The position numbers and the translations under genes are program-made. DNA of 47,860 nt, taken from contig CAYXZC010000008.1 of assembly GCA_964469815.1 (NCBI GenBank), forward strand, positions 1 to 47,860. Reading direction: 5' to 3'. The DNA is from MGBC163016 sp964469815. Lineage in GTDB: Bacteria > Actinomycetota > Coriobacteriia > Coriobacteriales > Eggerthellaceae. Shown here piece after piece: positions 1-7,976 of this stretch; within the stretch, counting starts at the first letter, position 1; every line of letters starts with the position of its first letter. The notes beneath the pieces are model-generated. The model made no database searches, was not told the DNA's origin, and was given only the letters and a program-made list of their open reading frames with translations.

Positions 1-191
1 ACATCGATGATATCAGCCAGACCATCCTGGGTGAAGATGAGATATTCTCGATGACAATGCTGGTTACTCTGAATCCGGAGATCTGCGGATTCGATGCCGT
101 TCAAGACAGGCTTACGGTTACGGGTGCGAAGATGGGAACGCAGATAAACATCCAGCGCGAGGATGTGTTCCGCTTCATGCACGAGGTGTAG
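1..191 (+). CDS. ACT-domain protein (UPF0237-like), 3' end only
   Basis: The window opens inside this gene. The frame starting at base 3 gives about 62 residues and ends at TAG 189-191. The visible part starts IDDISQTILGEDEIFSMTML and ends in a basic-acidic tail. The pattern DISQT followed by an F-x-M-x-M-L-V strand is typical of the second half of the small (about 90 aa) stand-alone ACT-domain proteins of the UPF0237/GcvR-like group, which are thought to bind amino acids or other small ligands. The N-terminal third lies outside the window, so the start and upstream context are unknown. The stop codon lies inside the REP-like palindrome that follows. Confidence 0.7.
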   Translation, partial: IDDISQTILGEDEIFSMTMLVTLNPEICGFDAVQDRLTVTGAKMGTQINIQREDVFRFMHEV

Positions 192-215
192 AGGGCGGTT
201 TAAACCGCCCTCTAC
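188..215. repeat. REP-like perfect palindrome, probable bidirectional terminator
   Basis: A 28-bp perfect palindrome begins with GTAG, has a GGGCGG/CCGCCC stem core and ends in CTAC. It contains the TAG stop of the ACT gene and lies between that gene and the convergent gene ending at 249. It belongs to the GTAG-headed hairpin group also found near 5723, 14464, 30291, 32789, 32838 and 47311. Confidence 0.75.
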
Positions 216-248
216 GTTGCAGGTTTGGCTTTTCTAAGAAGAGATGCT

Positions 249-992
249 CTAAGAATTCACTTGCAAGGTGATGCGTGCCGATGCCTGGCCGACTTCATCA
301 AGGGTATCGGGGTCATAAGCCACAAATGTTGCGGTGGCAGGATAGGTTCCTGCCGGCAGATCTTGCGACAGCTTGATCTTCTCGATGTAGCTATCGGGGC
401 GCAATCCGCCTGATTGATACACAACTTCACCCGTGCTATCCAGTTTTATGGTCACTCGCAAGACGTATCTATTCGAAGGAACGTTCTCGATGTAGGCCGT
501 TCCCTCAGATTCACCGTTCTCGAATTCTATCAGGCTAGCGATGGAGATGTTGAGCATACCCTCTTCAACGATACGGTTGAGCTCAGCCACGATCTCTTCC
601 TGTGTTTTGTAGGGAGCCTGACCGGAAACCGCTTGGCTGTCATAGAAGTTGTTGCCGCCACCGAGGAACCACCAGGTTCCGAATACCGCCGATGCGATGA
701 CCACGACCAAGATAATGGCCACTGCTATCAATGCAGGGCGTTTTTTCGACTTAGCACCATCGGGTGAATCGGGATTCGGCGAACCGGGCATATTTCCCAT
801 TGGGGAACCGGGTGTGCCGGATGCGACAGGTGCGCCATGTCTTCCGATAGGAGCCTGCGCCGGTTGAGGTTGGTATGTCTGGAATTGTGGATTCACATTG
901 CCTGGTTGAGGCTGGATACGTTGCCTAGAAGCGGACTCCGGAGCTCTTTGAGGCATTTGAGCGTTAGAGCCATTATTAGGTTGGTTGTTCAT
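249..992 (-). CDS. Single-pass membrane protein with Pro/Gln-rich cytoplasmic N-terminus
   Basis: This 247-aa protein is of no family I recognise. Residues 1-80 are rich in Pro, Gln, Asn and Gly, followed by a Lys/Arg stop (KSKKRP) and one strong transmembrane helix at about 86-110. The remaining 135 residues should be extracytoplasmic; their alternating strand-like pattern (YVLRVTIKLDSTGEVVYQSG) suggests a small beta-sandwich. The start is supported by AAGGAAG just upstream of ATG 990-992. It is the downstream partner of the Tat-signal protein at 1143-2825 on the same strand, about 150 bp away. An envelope role is inferred from topology only. Confidence 0.75.
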   Translation of the reverse strand: MNNQPNNGSNAQMPQRAPESASRQRIQPQPGNVNPQFQTYQPQPAQAPIGRHGAPVASGTPGSPMGNMPGSPNPDSPDGAKSKKRPALIAVAIILVVVIASAVFGTWWFLGGGNNFYDSQAVSGQAPYKTQEEIVAELNRIVEEGMLNISIASLIEFENGESEGTAYIENVPSNRYVLRVTIKLDSTGEVVYQSGGLRPDSYIEKIKLSQDLPAGTYPATATFVAYDPDTLDEVGQASARITLQVNS

Positions 993-1142
993 TTACGCTT
1001 CCTTCTTTGTAGGACATGCCGTATGTTCTATTTCAATTCAAGATCGGGCGCAATTCGCCCAATACAAACAATCGTTCATATGATAACCGTCAAACCGCGG
1101 TTTGCGCAAGGATTAAGTAAGCGAACAGGCGTTGGAGCGCGA

Positions 1143-2825
1143 TCATCCCTGAACATTCCATATGCGGACGGAGCATTCCTTGATAGGTTCGCCATTGATA
1201 GGAGTGTAATCCAGATTGGCATAGGTTACGACCCGGTTCACAGTTCCCGAACTGGCAAGGAACTCACCGTAGCTCTCGCCGTTGCCCGATGCTTTCAAGG
1301 TGAAGTAGCGCCTGTTAGTCAGATCAACACCTGCCACTACATTGGTGGATTTCACCAAGAACCAGGATCCGCACCAAGCAGGCGTGGTGAGCGGTGTGCG
1401 CGGGAAGCGGAACCATTCGGCGGCACTGTACAGATCGGCTACAGCCGATATTCCGCGTTTCTGGGCTGTGTCCAGCTCACTTTCATTTAGTTCGGGGGTG
1501 GCTCCGTCCTTGCCCTTCGGCAGACTGTCCTCGATGCCGAGCCTTGCGTTCTCGATGGCGGTCTGCGTCGTCAACGTTACGGGTTGACCGGGGGTGTAGG
1601 TTCCAAGGTTCGCGATGCCATCGCCATATTGGTATATCCCATCGAATGAGAAGCTGAATCCCGTGCTGCCATAGCTGACCTCTGTCGGCTTCATCGAGGC
1701 GGGAAGCGTTAATTGGTCGGTGATCTCTCCGGTTTCCGCGTCCACATGGGTGAGCTGATAATATGTACCCGATTCTGCTGAACGCGGAGCGAAGGCTATG
1801 CCCGTTATCGTGCTCGTTGGGGCACATGCCATATAGCCTTTTGATTCGAAGACGGTCTCGGCGCTTTCCGCGGGCGAGCCGATCGCAGCGCGCATGAGGC
1901 TGCTCTTCAACTTCGATGAAGACACGTTCTCATTCTTCACTTGATTCGGAACCATCTGCCAGAAAGAGTAACCGCCGCTGATGGCGATGGAAGGCATCTC
2001 CCAATCATCGTTGCCCTCTGCGACAAGCACGGGCGATGCGATGGTGCTGCCGGATAGACCCGAATGATAGATGCGCCAATTCCCGTTGAGGATATCCGCC
2101 TCCACCCAAACTGCTCCGAGAGAATTGGCTCGCACATCGTATATCTGATAACCCTCATCGGCTCCGACAGGCTGGCTAAGGGCTCTGACTAGGTTGCCGT
2201 TTCCCAATTGCAGTATGCCTATCTGCGTCAGTGGGGTCGATGTGTCGGTCGGAAGAAGGCACGCGGCAACTGTATCGTCATTTGCCCAAACCAGCGTTCC
2301 GTGTGGAAGGGAAACCGTGGTAGAAAGCCTCATGATCGAATCCGTGTCATCTATGTATTCGCAATTCTCGGTCGTGAATACAGCGTCCTGCGGAACACTG
2401 AGCACGGAAAGATCGCCCGATGTGGAACTTGCTCCAGCAGCATCGCCGGCAACTGCTTTGATGGCGTCCGATTCGGCTTGTTGTGTTGCCTTCTTCGATG
2501 CGTCGACACCGAATGCGATGGCCGCTATTGCGGCTGCTCCGCCTGCTCCGATAAGGAAATTGCGCCTTGTCAGGAGCTTGCTTCTCAAGTCTTCCTTTGT
2601 CAGGAGCTTTGTCGGTGCGGACGGCTTTTGCGCAAGTTGCTTTCCCGCAGGCGAAGGATGGCCTTGCGAAACCCTTCTTATCGATGCCTTGGTAGGAGAT
2701 TTCGTCTGCTTGCCAAGACTATGTTGATTCCTGATTTCTCTGGAACGTTGTGAAGCGCTGTGCTCGTTTCCGTTCTTATTCGCCGTTTTTCGCCTTGCGT
2801 TCGCAGAGGGTCTGTTGTTTTTCAT
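1143..2825 (-). CDS. Tat-signal-like protein with unusually long basic N-terminus, function unknown
   Basis: A 560-aa protein. Residues 1-85 are hydrophilic and strongly basic, followed by TRRNFLIGAGG (about 86-96) and an Ala-rich hydrophobic stretch, which is a twin-arginine translocation signal or anchor. The rest (about 110-560) is rich in short repeated strands with W, Y, G and T, compatible with a beta-propeller-like exported domain; no catalytic motif was identified. The start at 2825 has no good Shine-Dalgarno sequence, but no in-frame ATG lies closer to the RR motif, so the long n-region appears real or the start is non-ATG. It is transcribed divergently from the response regulator gene, with 143 bp between the starts, and may be functionally linked to it. 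Confidence 0.75.
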   Translation of the reverse strand: MKNNRPSANARRKTANKNGNEHSASQRSREIRNQHSLGKQTKSPTKASIRRVSQGHPSPAGKQLAQKPSAPTKLLTKEDLRSKLLTRRNFLIGAGGAAAIAAIAFGVDASKKATQQAESDAIKAVAGDAAGASSTSGDLSVLSVPQDAVFTTENCEYIDDTDSIMRLSTTVSLPHGTLVWANDDTVAACLLPTDTSTPLTQIGILQLGNGNLVRALSQPVGADEGYQIYDVRANSLGAVWVEADILNGNWRIYHSGLSGSTIASPVLVAEGNDDWEMPSIAISGGYSFWQMVPNQVKNENVSSSKLKSSLMRAAIGSPAESAETVFESKGYMACAPTSTITGIAFAPRSAESGTYYQLTHVDAETGEITDQLTLPASMKPTEVSYGSTGFSFSFDGIYQYGDGIANLGTYTPGQPVTLTTQTAIENARLGIEDSLPKGKDGATPELNESELDTAQKRGISAVADLYSAAEWFRFPRTPLTTPAWCGSWFLVKSTNVVAGVDLTNRRYFTLKASGNGESYGEFLASSGTVNRVVTYANLDYTPINGEPIKECSVRIWNVQG

Positions 2826-2968
2826 GTTTCTATTATGTCATTAGCTCAACGACGGCGGCGCTTAACCTAATTAAACGCTACAATAAAACACAAATTTTAT
2901 TGAAACTCCCAATTGATTGCTTTCGGCAGTTTTGGCAGGTTCAAGATCCGTTCGAATGGGGTATGAAA

Positions 2969-3679
2969 ATGAGCTCAGAAACGCGAAGAATTCTGCTTGT
3001 TGAAGACGAGAAAAACATCAGGGACGCTGTTACGGCTTATCTTGAGAAAGAGAATTACTGGGTCACCGCTGTCGGCGATGGCAAAGAGGCGCTGGATGAA
3101 TTCGGTCGCCACAATTTCGACCTCATCGTATTGGATCTAATGCTTCCCAAAGTTTCCGGAGAACGCGTTTGCCGAGTCATCAGGGACACATCCGATGTGC
3201 CCATCATCATGCTCACTGCCAAAGGCGAGGTCGAAGACAGGATCATCGGTTTGGAGCTTGGCGCCGATGATTATCTGGTCAAGCCGTTCAGCCCGCGTGA
3301 ATTGGTCGCTCGTGTGCGCGCTCTTTTGCGCCGTGTCCATTCGGATAGCGAGCCTCTTCGTGAAGTGCTCGAGTTCGGCGAGCTGACCATTGATGTGTCG
3401 GGACACAAAGTGCTCGTCAACGGAGAGGTGATAGATCTTACCGCCAGTGAATTCAAGCTGCTGAACACCCTCGCACGATATCCCGGGCGTGTTTATTCGC
3501 GTATGGAGCTTGTGGAAAAGGTGCTTGGCTACGATTTCGAGGGCTATGAGCGCACGATCGATTCACATGTGAAGAATCTTCGCGCGAAGATCGGGGATAA
3601 TCCGCGAAATCCGAAATGGCTTCATACCGTCCACGGGGTAGGGTATCGTTTCGAAGATCCCACGAAGACAAGCCGGTAA
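2969..3679 (+). CDS. OmpR/PhoB-family response regulator
   Basis: A 236-aa two-domain regulator. The receiver domain carries the acidic pair in LLVEDE (about 10-14), the phospho-acceptor Asp56 in LDLMLP, the conserved Thr in MLTAKG and Lys in YLVKPFSP. The C-terminal winged helix (about 135-233) has TASEFKLL, RTIDSHVKNLRAKIG and the closing VHGVGYRFE wing. ATG 2969 was preferred because GGGG at 2958-2961 sits 7 nt upstream; ATG 2963, in frame two codons earlier, is only 1 nt from it. The ORF continues open to 2750, but that part overlaps the start of the divergent gene. It pairs with the kinase 42 bp downstream. Confidence 0.95.
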   Translation: MSSETRRILLVEDEKNIRDAVTAYLEKENYWVTAVGDGKEALDEFGRHNFDLIVLDLMLPKVSGERVCRVIRDTSDVPIIMLTAKGEVEDRIIGLELGADDYLVKPFSPRELVARVRALLRRVHSDSEPLREVLEFGELTIDVSGHKVLVNGEVIDLTASEFKLLNTLARYPGRVYSRMELVEKVLGYDFEGYERTIDSHVKNLRAKIGDNPRNPKWLHTVHGVGYRFEDPTKTSR

Positions 3680-3721
3680 TCAAAGCACAGCTTTCAGGTT
3701 TTGCGTTTCTGTCGGATCTAA

Positions 3722-5467
3722 ATGAGCAGTTTTTCGGATAACGAGAACAATAAGGGTCAAGGCCTTCCCGAATGGGATGGCATCATCAACGATGGTGTCT
3801 TGCAGAACGATACGGTTGCTTCTGTGACCATCGATGAGACAGTGGAAATCCCTTCCGAATCGGGTCGAGCGGTTGAAGGTGATGCCGGCTTTCAGTCTTT
3901 CGATGCCGGGGAGGCCAAAGCTTCCGTCCATGCATCGGATCAGACGGTCGATGGTGCGCCTGATCAGCCAGATGATCAGGCGAGTGCTGCTCCTAAGGCC
4001 AAACCCACGAAACGCAGGGTCGAGGGCAAGAAGAGGTCGCGATCATTCACCGGTCTGAATTACATATCGCAGGTGATCATCGGATTCGTCTTCATCTCCG
4101 CCTTCACGGTCTTGATCGCTATCGGCGTTATCTCTGTGGTCTGGAATCAATACTTCCAGATGTATACCTCAGAGAATATGAATTCGCTTGCCGAGACCAC
4201 ATCCAACAGGATCGCTTCTGCTTTCGAGCAATCAGGCGTGTTCGATGACGAGACGCTTGCTGCGGCTATGCAGGCTGCAGGTACGTCCGATGAGGTGGGC
4301 GTCCGCGTTTTGAAGAACAACGGCGAGATGGTGTTCGATTCGACCGACTCCATGCCAAGCGATGTTTCAAGCAATTATGAGCCTGATAACGCAACGCAGG
4401 TGGCTATTTCGAACATAACCGTAGGTGAGAGCGTTGTTGGCTCCGTGCGTGTTTGGGTATATGGATCCGAAACGCTCATGAATCATCTCGATGAACAGTT
4501 CCGCGATAACACCTACCGAGCATTGCTGCTCGCGGCAGCGGTGTCGATAGTCATTGCCTCGCTCGTAGGCTTCGTATTCGCTCGCAAGCTGGTTTCGCCT
4601 ATCAACAAGGTTACCAGAACAGCGCAGGCGCTTTCCGAAGGAGACTTCTCGGCGAGAACCGATATGGACGGTGTCGGCGAGGTCTCAAGATTGGGTGCGA
4701 CGCTTGATGAGATGGCAAGATCCATCGAGCGCGACCGAGAGCTTGAACGGCGTCTTACTTCGGATGTTGCGCACGAATTGCGTACGCCTTTGATGGCCAT
4801 CCAGGCTACAGTGGAAGCCATGATCGATGGGGTATATGATCGCGATGACGAGCACCTGATGCTGGTGGATAGCGAAGTTCGCCGTCTTTCGCGCTTGGTG
4901 GATGCGCTGCTGAAGCTCTCGCGCTTGGAGAATCGCACGCAGCCGTTCAAGGAGGAGATCATCAACCTCGGCCAGCTGATTGAGGGCATCGTCATATCGC
5001 ACGAAGTGTTCGTCGTGGATTCAGGGCTTGCGATCGAGTACCATGCCGAGCCTCATGTGAAAGTGGTGGGCGATCCGGATAAGATCAGCCAAGCAGTGGC
5101 GAACTTGATCTCGAATGCGGTTCGCTATACGCCCGAGGGTGGAAGCATCTTGGTCGATGTGCATCAGGAGGGCAAGATCGCAGCTATCGATGTGTCCGAT
5201 ACAGGTGTCGGGCTCACTCCCGAAGAGGAGCAGATGGTCTTCTCACGTTTCTGGCGTGCAGATTCCGGGCGCAAACGTGAAAGCGGCGGTCTTGGTATCG
5301 GTCTTGCCGTTGTGAAGGAGATCGTGGATCGCCATAAGGGCAAGGTGCTCGTGAAGGGCGAAAAGGGAGTGGGATCCACATTCACGATTTTGCTTCCTGC
5401 ATATGATGAGAAGCAATCTTTGGAGCAGGCGCGCAAAGCCTTAAGGTCATTTGAGAAGAAGTCGTAG
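3722..5467 (+). CDS. Membrane sensor histidine kinase (HAMP, HisKA, HATPase_c)
   Basis: A 581-aa kinase, cognate to the preceding regulator. In order: an acidic low-complexity cytoplasmic extension (1-100, unusually long), a Lys/Arg cluster, transmembrane helix 1 (about 117-141), an extracytoplasmic sensor of about 120 residues, transmembrane helix 2 (about 266-287), HAMP (about 287-338), HisKA with the phosphorylated His351 in SDVAHELRTP, and HATPase_c with the N box NLISNAVRYTPEGG, G1 DTGVGLTPEEE, F box FSRFWRAD and G2 GGLGIGLAVVKEIV. All catalytic boxes look intact. The ligand cannot be predicted. No strong Shine-Dalgarno sequence precedes ATG 3722. Confidence 0.93.
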   Translation: MSSFSDNENNKGQGLPEWDGIINDGVLQNDTVASVTIDETVEIPSESGRAVEGDAGFQSFDAGEAKASVHASDQTVDGAPDQPDDQASAAPKAKPTKRRVEGKKRSRSFTGLNYISQVIIGFVFISAFTVLIAIGVISVVWNQYFQMYTSENMNSLAETTSNRIASAFEQSGVFDDETLAAAMQAAGTSDEVGVRVLKNNGEMVFDSTDSMPSDVSSNYEPDNATQVAISNITVGESVVGSVRVWVYGSETLMNHLDEQFRDNTYRALLLAAAVSIVIASLVGFVFARKLVSPINKVTRTAQALSEGDFSARTDMDGVGEVSRLGATLDEMARSIERDRELERRLTSDVAHELRTPLMAIQATVEAMIDGVYDRDDEHLMLVDSEVRRLSRLVDALLKLSRLENRTQPFKEEIINLGQLIEGIVISHEVFVVDSGLAIEYHAEPHVKVVGDPDKISQAVANLISNAVRYTPEGGSILVDVHQEGKIAAIDVSDTGVGLTPEEEQMVFSRFWRADSGRKRESGGLGIGLAVVKEIVDRHKGKVLVKGEKGVGSTFTILLPAYDEKQSLEQARKALRSFEKKS

Positions 5468-5495
5468 ATCGCAGATCGCATAGCAAGGTCGAAGG

Positions 5496-5705
5496 TATCC
5501 CCTTTCGCAATTGACGCTCATTGATTACGCCCACTAAAGCGCGGGTGAAGGTCTCGTGCTCAAACAGTCCTGAGCTCGCACGAAAGCCACACTGTGGCTT
5601 TCGGCTCATGCGAAACTGCGCGCGATGACCCTCACCCACGCTTTTGAAACATCTCTTATCAGCGGTTCGCTCCTTCATGCATTCATATATTGCAATCTTT
5701 CGAAA
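5496..5705. repeat. Composite palindromic element A
   Basis: Imperfect outer arms (CTTTCGCAATTG-like near 5502; complement near 5691-5705) enclose nested hairpins. GAAAGCCAC/GTGGCTTTC lies around 5583-5602, and GCGGGTGAAGGTC near 5541 pairs with a GACCCTCACCCACGC arm near 5627-5641. Bases 5658-5690 are identical over 33 bp to 30172-30204 in element D, and both elements contain TTGACGCTCA just inside the left arm. Confidence 0.6.
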
Positions 5706-5722
5706 GCATATTAAGAAGATAC

Positions 5723-5795
5723 GTAGTGCAGATCTTCAGATCTGCCTGATACAGGATGTGAGGTTGCAACAGGCAGACCTGAAGGTCTGCTCTAC
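5723..5795. repeat. Head-to-head pair of REP-like hairpins (BIME-like)
   Basis: Copy 1 at 5723-5748 starts GTAG and folds with stem GCAGATCT/AGATCTGC. Copy 2 at 5770-5795 is inverted with stem GCAGACCT/AGGTCTGC and ends CTAC. The two 26-bp copies match at about 22 positions when one is reverse complemented. The differences inside the stem are compensatory (T-A to C-G), as expected for a selected hairpin. Confidence 0.75.
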
Positions 5796-5817
5796 GATTC
5801 TTTTGACCTGACATATA

Positions 5818-5947
5818 AATGCAAGTGGATGTGCTTGAGTCGAGGTAAAAGCCAAAGGAGCCGAGAGATCCACTTCATTCAAACGTATTTGAATGAAGTT
5901 AGCTCACGGCGACGACGCGTCGAGACGAAAGTACATCCACTTGCATT
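5818..5947. repeat. Composite palindromic element B
   Basis: Perfect 15-bp outer arms at 5818-5832 and 5933-5947 (core ATGCAAGTGGATGT and its complement) enclose a perfect 11-bp hairpin CTTCATTCAAA/TTTGAATGAAG at 5873-5898. The interior otherwise differs from the other composite elements, but the plan (long arms, nested hairpin, about 130 bp) is the same. Confidence 0.7.
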
Positions 5948-6023
5948 ACACGAAGAGGCTTTGCCAAATGCGAAAAGGGAGCCTTCGAGCTTCCTGATAG
6001 CATATGTGCGGATGCTCTATGTT

Positions 6024-6052
6024 CTGTCACAACATTTCGTGGGATGTATAAT
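6024..6052 (+). promoter_or_regulatory. Predicted sigma-A promoter of purC
   Basis: CTGTCA at 6024-6029, a 17-nt spacer and a perfect TATAAT at 6047-6052. Transcription would start near 6059, leaving a roughly 20-nt leader before ATG 6080, too short for a purine riboswitch. Confidence 0.6.
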
Positions 6053-6079
6053 TGGGGAAACTCACGAGGAAGGATGATC

Positions 6080-6964
6080 ATGGCACAACGTACACCGATC
6101 GATATCGCTCCCGATGCGCAAGGAAAGGTTCGTGATCTCTATGATCTCGGCGACAAACTGCTCCTTGTTGCAACGGACAACATTTCGGCATTCGATTTCA
6201 TCCTTCCTGATGCTATTCCATATAAGGGACAGGTTCTAACACAGCTGTCGGTCTTTTGGTTCGGCCTTCTCGATGGGGTCGTGGAGAATCATCTGATCTC
6301 GACCGATGTTGCCGACCTTCCGGAGGAGTTCAAGCCGTACGCGGATTATCTGCGCGGACGCTTCATGTTGGTCAAGAAAGCCGAGATGTTCCCGGTAGAG
6401 TGCATCGTGCGCGGTTATTTGGCGGGAAGCGGGCTTAAGGAATACGAGGCTCAGGGAACGGTTTGCGGTATCCATCTTCCCGATGGTCTCGTGAATTCAT
6501 CCAAGCTTCCGCAGGCCATCTTCACTCCATCCACCAAGGCCGAGATCGGCGGTCATGACGAGAACATAAGTTTCGAGCGTTGTGCAGAGTTGATAGGAGA
6601 AGATGATGCTCAGGAGTTGAGCAGGCTCTCATTAGCCGTTTACAACACCGCGGCGGATTATGCGCGAGAGAGAGGCATCATCATCGCTGATACGAAGTTC
6701 GAATTCGGGCGCATAGGCGGCAAGATCGTCTTGGGCGATGAAGTTCTCACTCCTGATTCTTCGCGCTTCTGGCCGGCGGATCAATACGAACCGGGCAAGA
6801 GCCAGCCGTCTTTCGACAAGCAGTTCGTACGCGATTGGCTAAGTGCGAATTGGGATAAGACGGGCGAGCCTCCGCATCTTCCCGAGGACGTTATCAAGCG
6901 GACTTCTGAGAAATACGTTCAGGCCTATGAGCTTATCACCGGTAAGCCTCTTCCGACCGTTTGA
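6080..6964 (+). CDS. purC: Phosphoribosylaminoimidazole-succinocarboxamide synthase (SAICAR synthetase)
   Basis: Catalyses ATP-dependent joining of CAIR and aspartate in de novo purine synthesis. The 294-aa product has the family signatures GKVRDLYDLGDKLLLVATDN near the N-terminus, SAFDFILPDAIPYKGQVL, ECIVRGYLAGSG and ADTKFEFG. ATG 6080 was chosen over the in-frame ATG 6074 because GAGGAAGG (6066-6073) lies 6 nt from it and directly abuts 6074; the ORF extends to 6044 but that part overlaps the -10 box. Length is at the upper end for bacterial PurC because of a short insert and the C-terminal helix. purL follows about 1 kb downstream, separated by an unrelated membrane protein gene. Confidence 0.96.
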   Translation: MAQRTPIDIAPDAQGKVRDLYDLGDKLLLVATDNISAFDFILPDAIPYKGQVLTQLSVFWFGLLDGVVENHLISTDVADLPEEFKPYADYLRGRFMLVKKAEMFPVECIVRGYLAGSGLKEYEAQGTVCGIHLPDGLVNSSKLPQAIFTPSTKAEIGGHDENISFERCAELIGEDDAQELSRLSLAVYNTAADYARERGIIIADTKFEFGRIGGKIVLGDEVLTPDSSRFWPADQYEPGKSQPSFDKQFVRDWLSANWDKTGEPPHLPEDVIKRTSEKYVQAYELITGKPLPTV

Positions 6965-6988
6965 GTTAAATAATATTATTTAACTCAA
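6961..6988. terminator. AT-rich 28-bp perfect palindrome at purC stop
   Basis: TTGAGTTAAATAAT is followed directly by its exact reverse complement, with the purC TGA inside the left arm. It may act as a weak terminator or mRNA-stabilising hairpin. The rest of 6989-7214 shows only a small GACAGGCACCTGTC palindrome at 7043-7056 and no gene. Confidence 0.55.
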
Positions 6989-7214
6989 ACTGCATTCCAT
7001 CCTGACGCTGCGGTTCTCCCTAAAGGGACTAGCTTTGCGTCGCGACAGGCACCTGTCCTTGCCCCTTGTTTTGGACTCTGCGTTGGCCTAAGCAAATCTT
7101 TAGATTTTCCAGCATTCGCCCACGCAAAAAAATCCGAATGCGTCTACAATCGTGTGCGCATTTAAGAGATAATTGAGCCATGCATTTTGAATCAAGAGCG
7201 GTATAGGAGCATAG

Positions 7215-7904
7215 ATGTCTCAGCGAAACCCGATGAATGAACGTTATCAAGCCGAGGGGCACACCGGCAAAACACGCAAGAGCGCTGCCTCTGCCAAGCC
7301 TAAGAAGGAAGTGGCCGGAACGGTTGTGGTGAAGACTACGCGTCAGACTCCAAAAGAACGGAAGGCCGCACAGAAAGAGGCACGAAAGAAGGAGCAGGAG
7401 CGCCAGCGCGAGCTCGATAAGAAATACTACAAGCCCGATACCGAACAGTACAGGAAACTGCGCCGCATCTGGTGGATAGCGCTCATCGGAGCCATCCTTT
7501 GCGTGGTGGCATCGTGGCTCTTGCGCGGCGTCCAACCGGAATGGCTCGCTATGGTCGCGCTGTTCGGCGCTTACGGTTTGATCATCTTCGCTTTCTACAT
7601 CGATTTCTCGAAGATCCGCAAGGAAAGGAAGAAGTACCAAGATCGGATGGTGGCGCTCGAATTGGAAGAGGAGCGCAAGAATCGTCATCCTGGGCAGAAG
7701 AGCGCAAAGAGATCCGGGCAGAAGGATCAAGGAAAGTCGGATCCGAAGAAGGATGCTTCCGATGCGACCGATACGGATAAGAATGAGGAAGGCGACAAGC
7801 CCGCAAAGCCCAAGACTGTGAAACGTTGGAGAAAATCCAAGCCAAAGGCTGATGAGGCTCAGGATTCGAAAGGCGGCGAAGAGCCGTCCAAGGAAAACGA
7901 CTAG
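7215..7904 (+). CDS. Two-helix membrane protein with charged termini, unknown function
   Basis: A 229-aa protein. Residues 1-80 are Lys/Arg/Gln-rich and probably partly coiled (RKAAQKEARKKEQERQRELD). Two transmembrane helices follow (about 86-108, RIWWIALIGAILCVVASWLL, and about 113-132), then a highly charged Lys/Asp/Glu tail of about 95 residues with low complexity. With short loops, both charged ends should be cytoplasmic. AGGAG sits just upstream of ATG 7215. It lies between purC and purL, but nothing in its sequence ties it to purine synthesis. I do not recognise a named family. Confidence 0.8.
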   Translation: MSQRNPMNERYQAEGHTGKTRKSAASAKPKKEVAGTVVVKTTRQTPKERKAAQKEARKKEQERQRELDKKYYKPDTEQYRKLRRIWWIALIGAILCVVASWLLRGVQPEWLAMVALFGAYGLIIFAFYIDFSKIRKERKKYQDRMVALELEEERKNRHPGQKSAKRSGQKDQGKSDPKKDASDATDTDKNEEGDKPAKPKTVKRWRKSKPKADEAQDSKGGEEPSKEND

Positions 7905-7976
7905 GCGCATCCTGAACGATCTGAATGATCTTGCGACCCCATAGTCGCCATACGGCAATCGATAGAAGGATTTACC

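Larger units (their letters stand above)
5468..6023. other. Long gene-free stretch packed with palindromic repeats
   Basis: No credible gene is present between the kinase and purC; the small open frame at 5829-6077 runs across a large inverted repeat and has no coding character. The interval holds a composite imperfect palindrome (about 5496-5705), a head-to-head pair of REP-like hairpins (5723-5795), a second composite palindrome (5818-5947), and then the purC promoter. Confidence 0.7.

Noticed and set aside
5829..6077. 82-aa plus-strand frame upstream of purC
   Set aside because: It runs through composite palindrome B and the purC promoter and has no ribosome binding site or protein-like composition.
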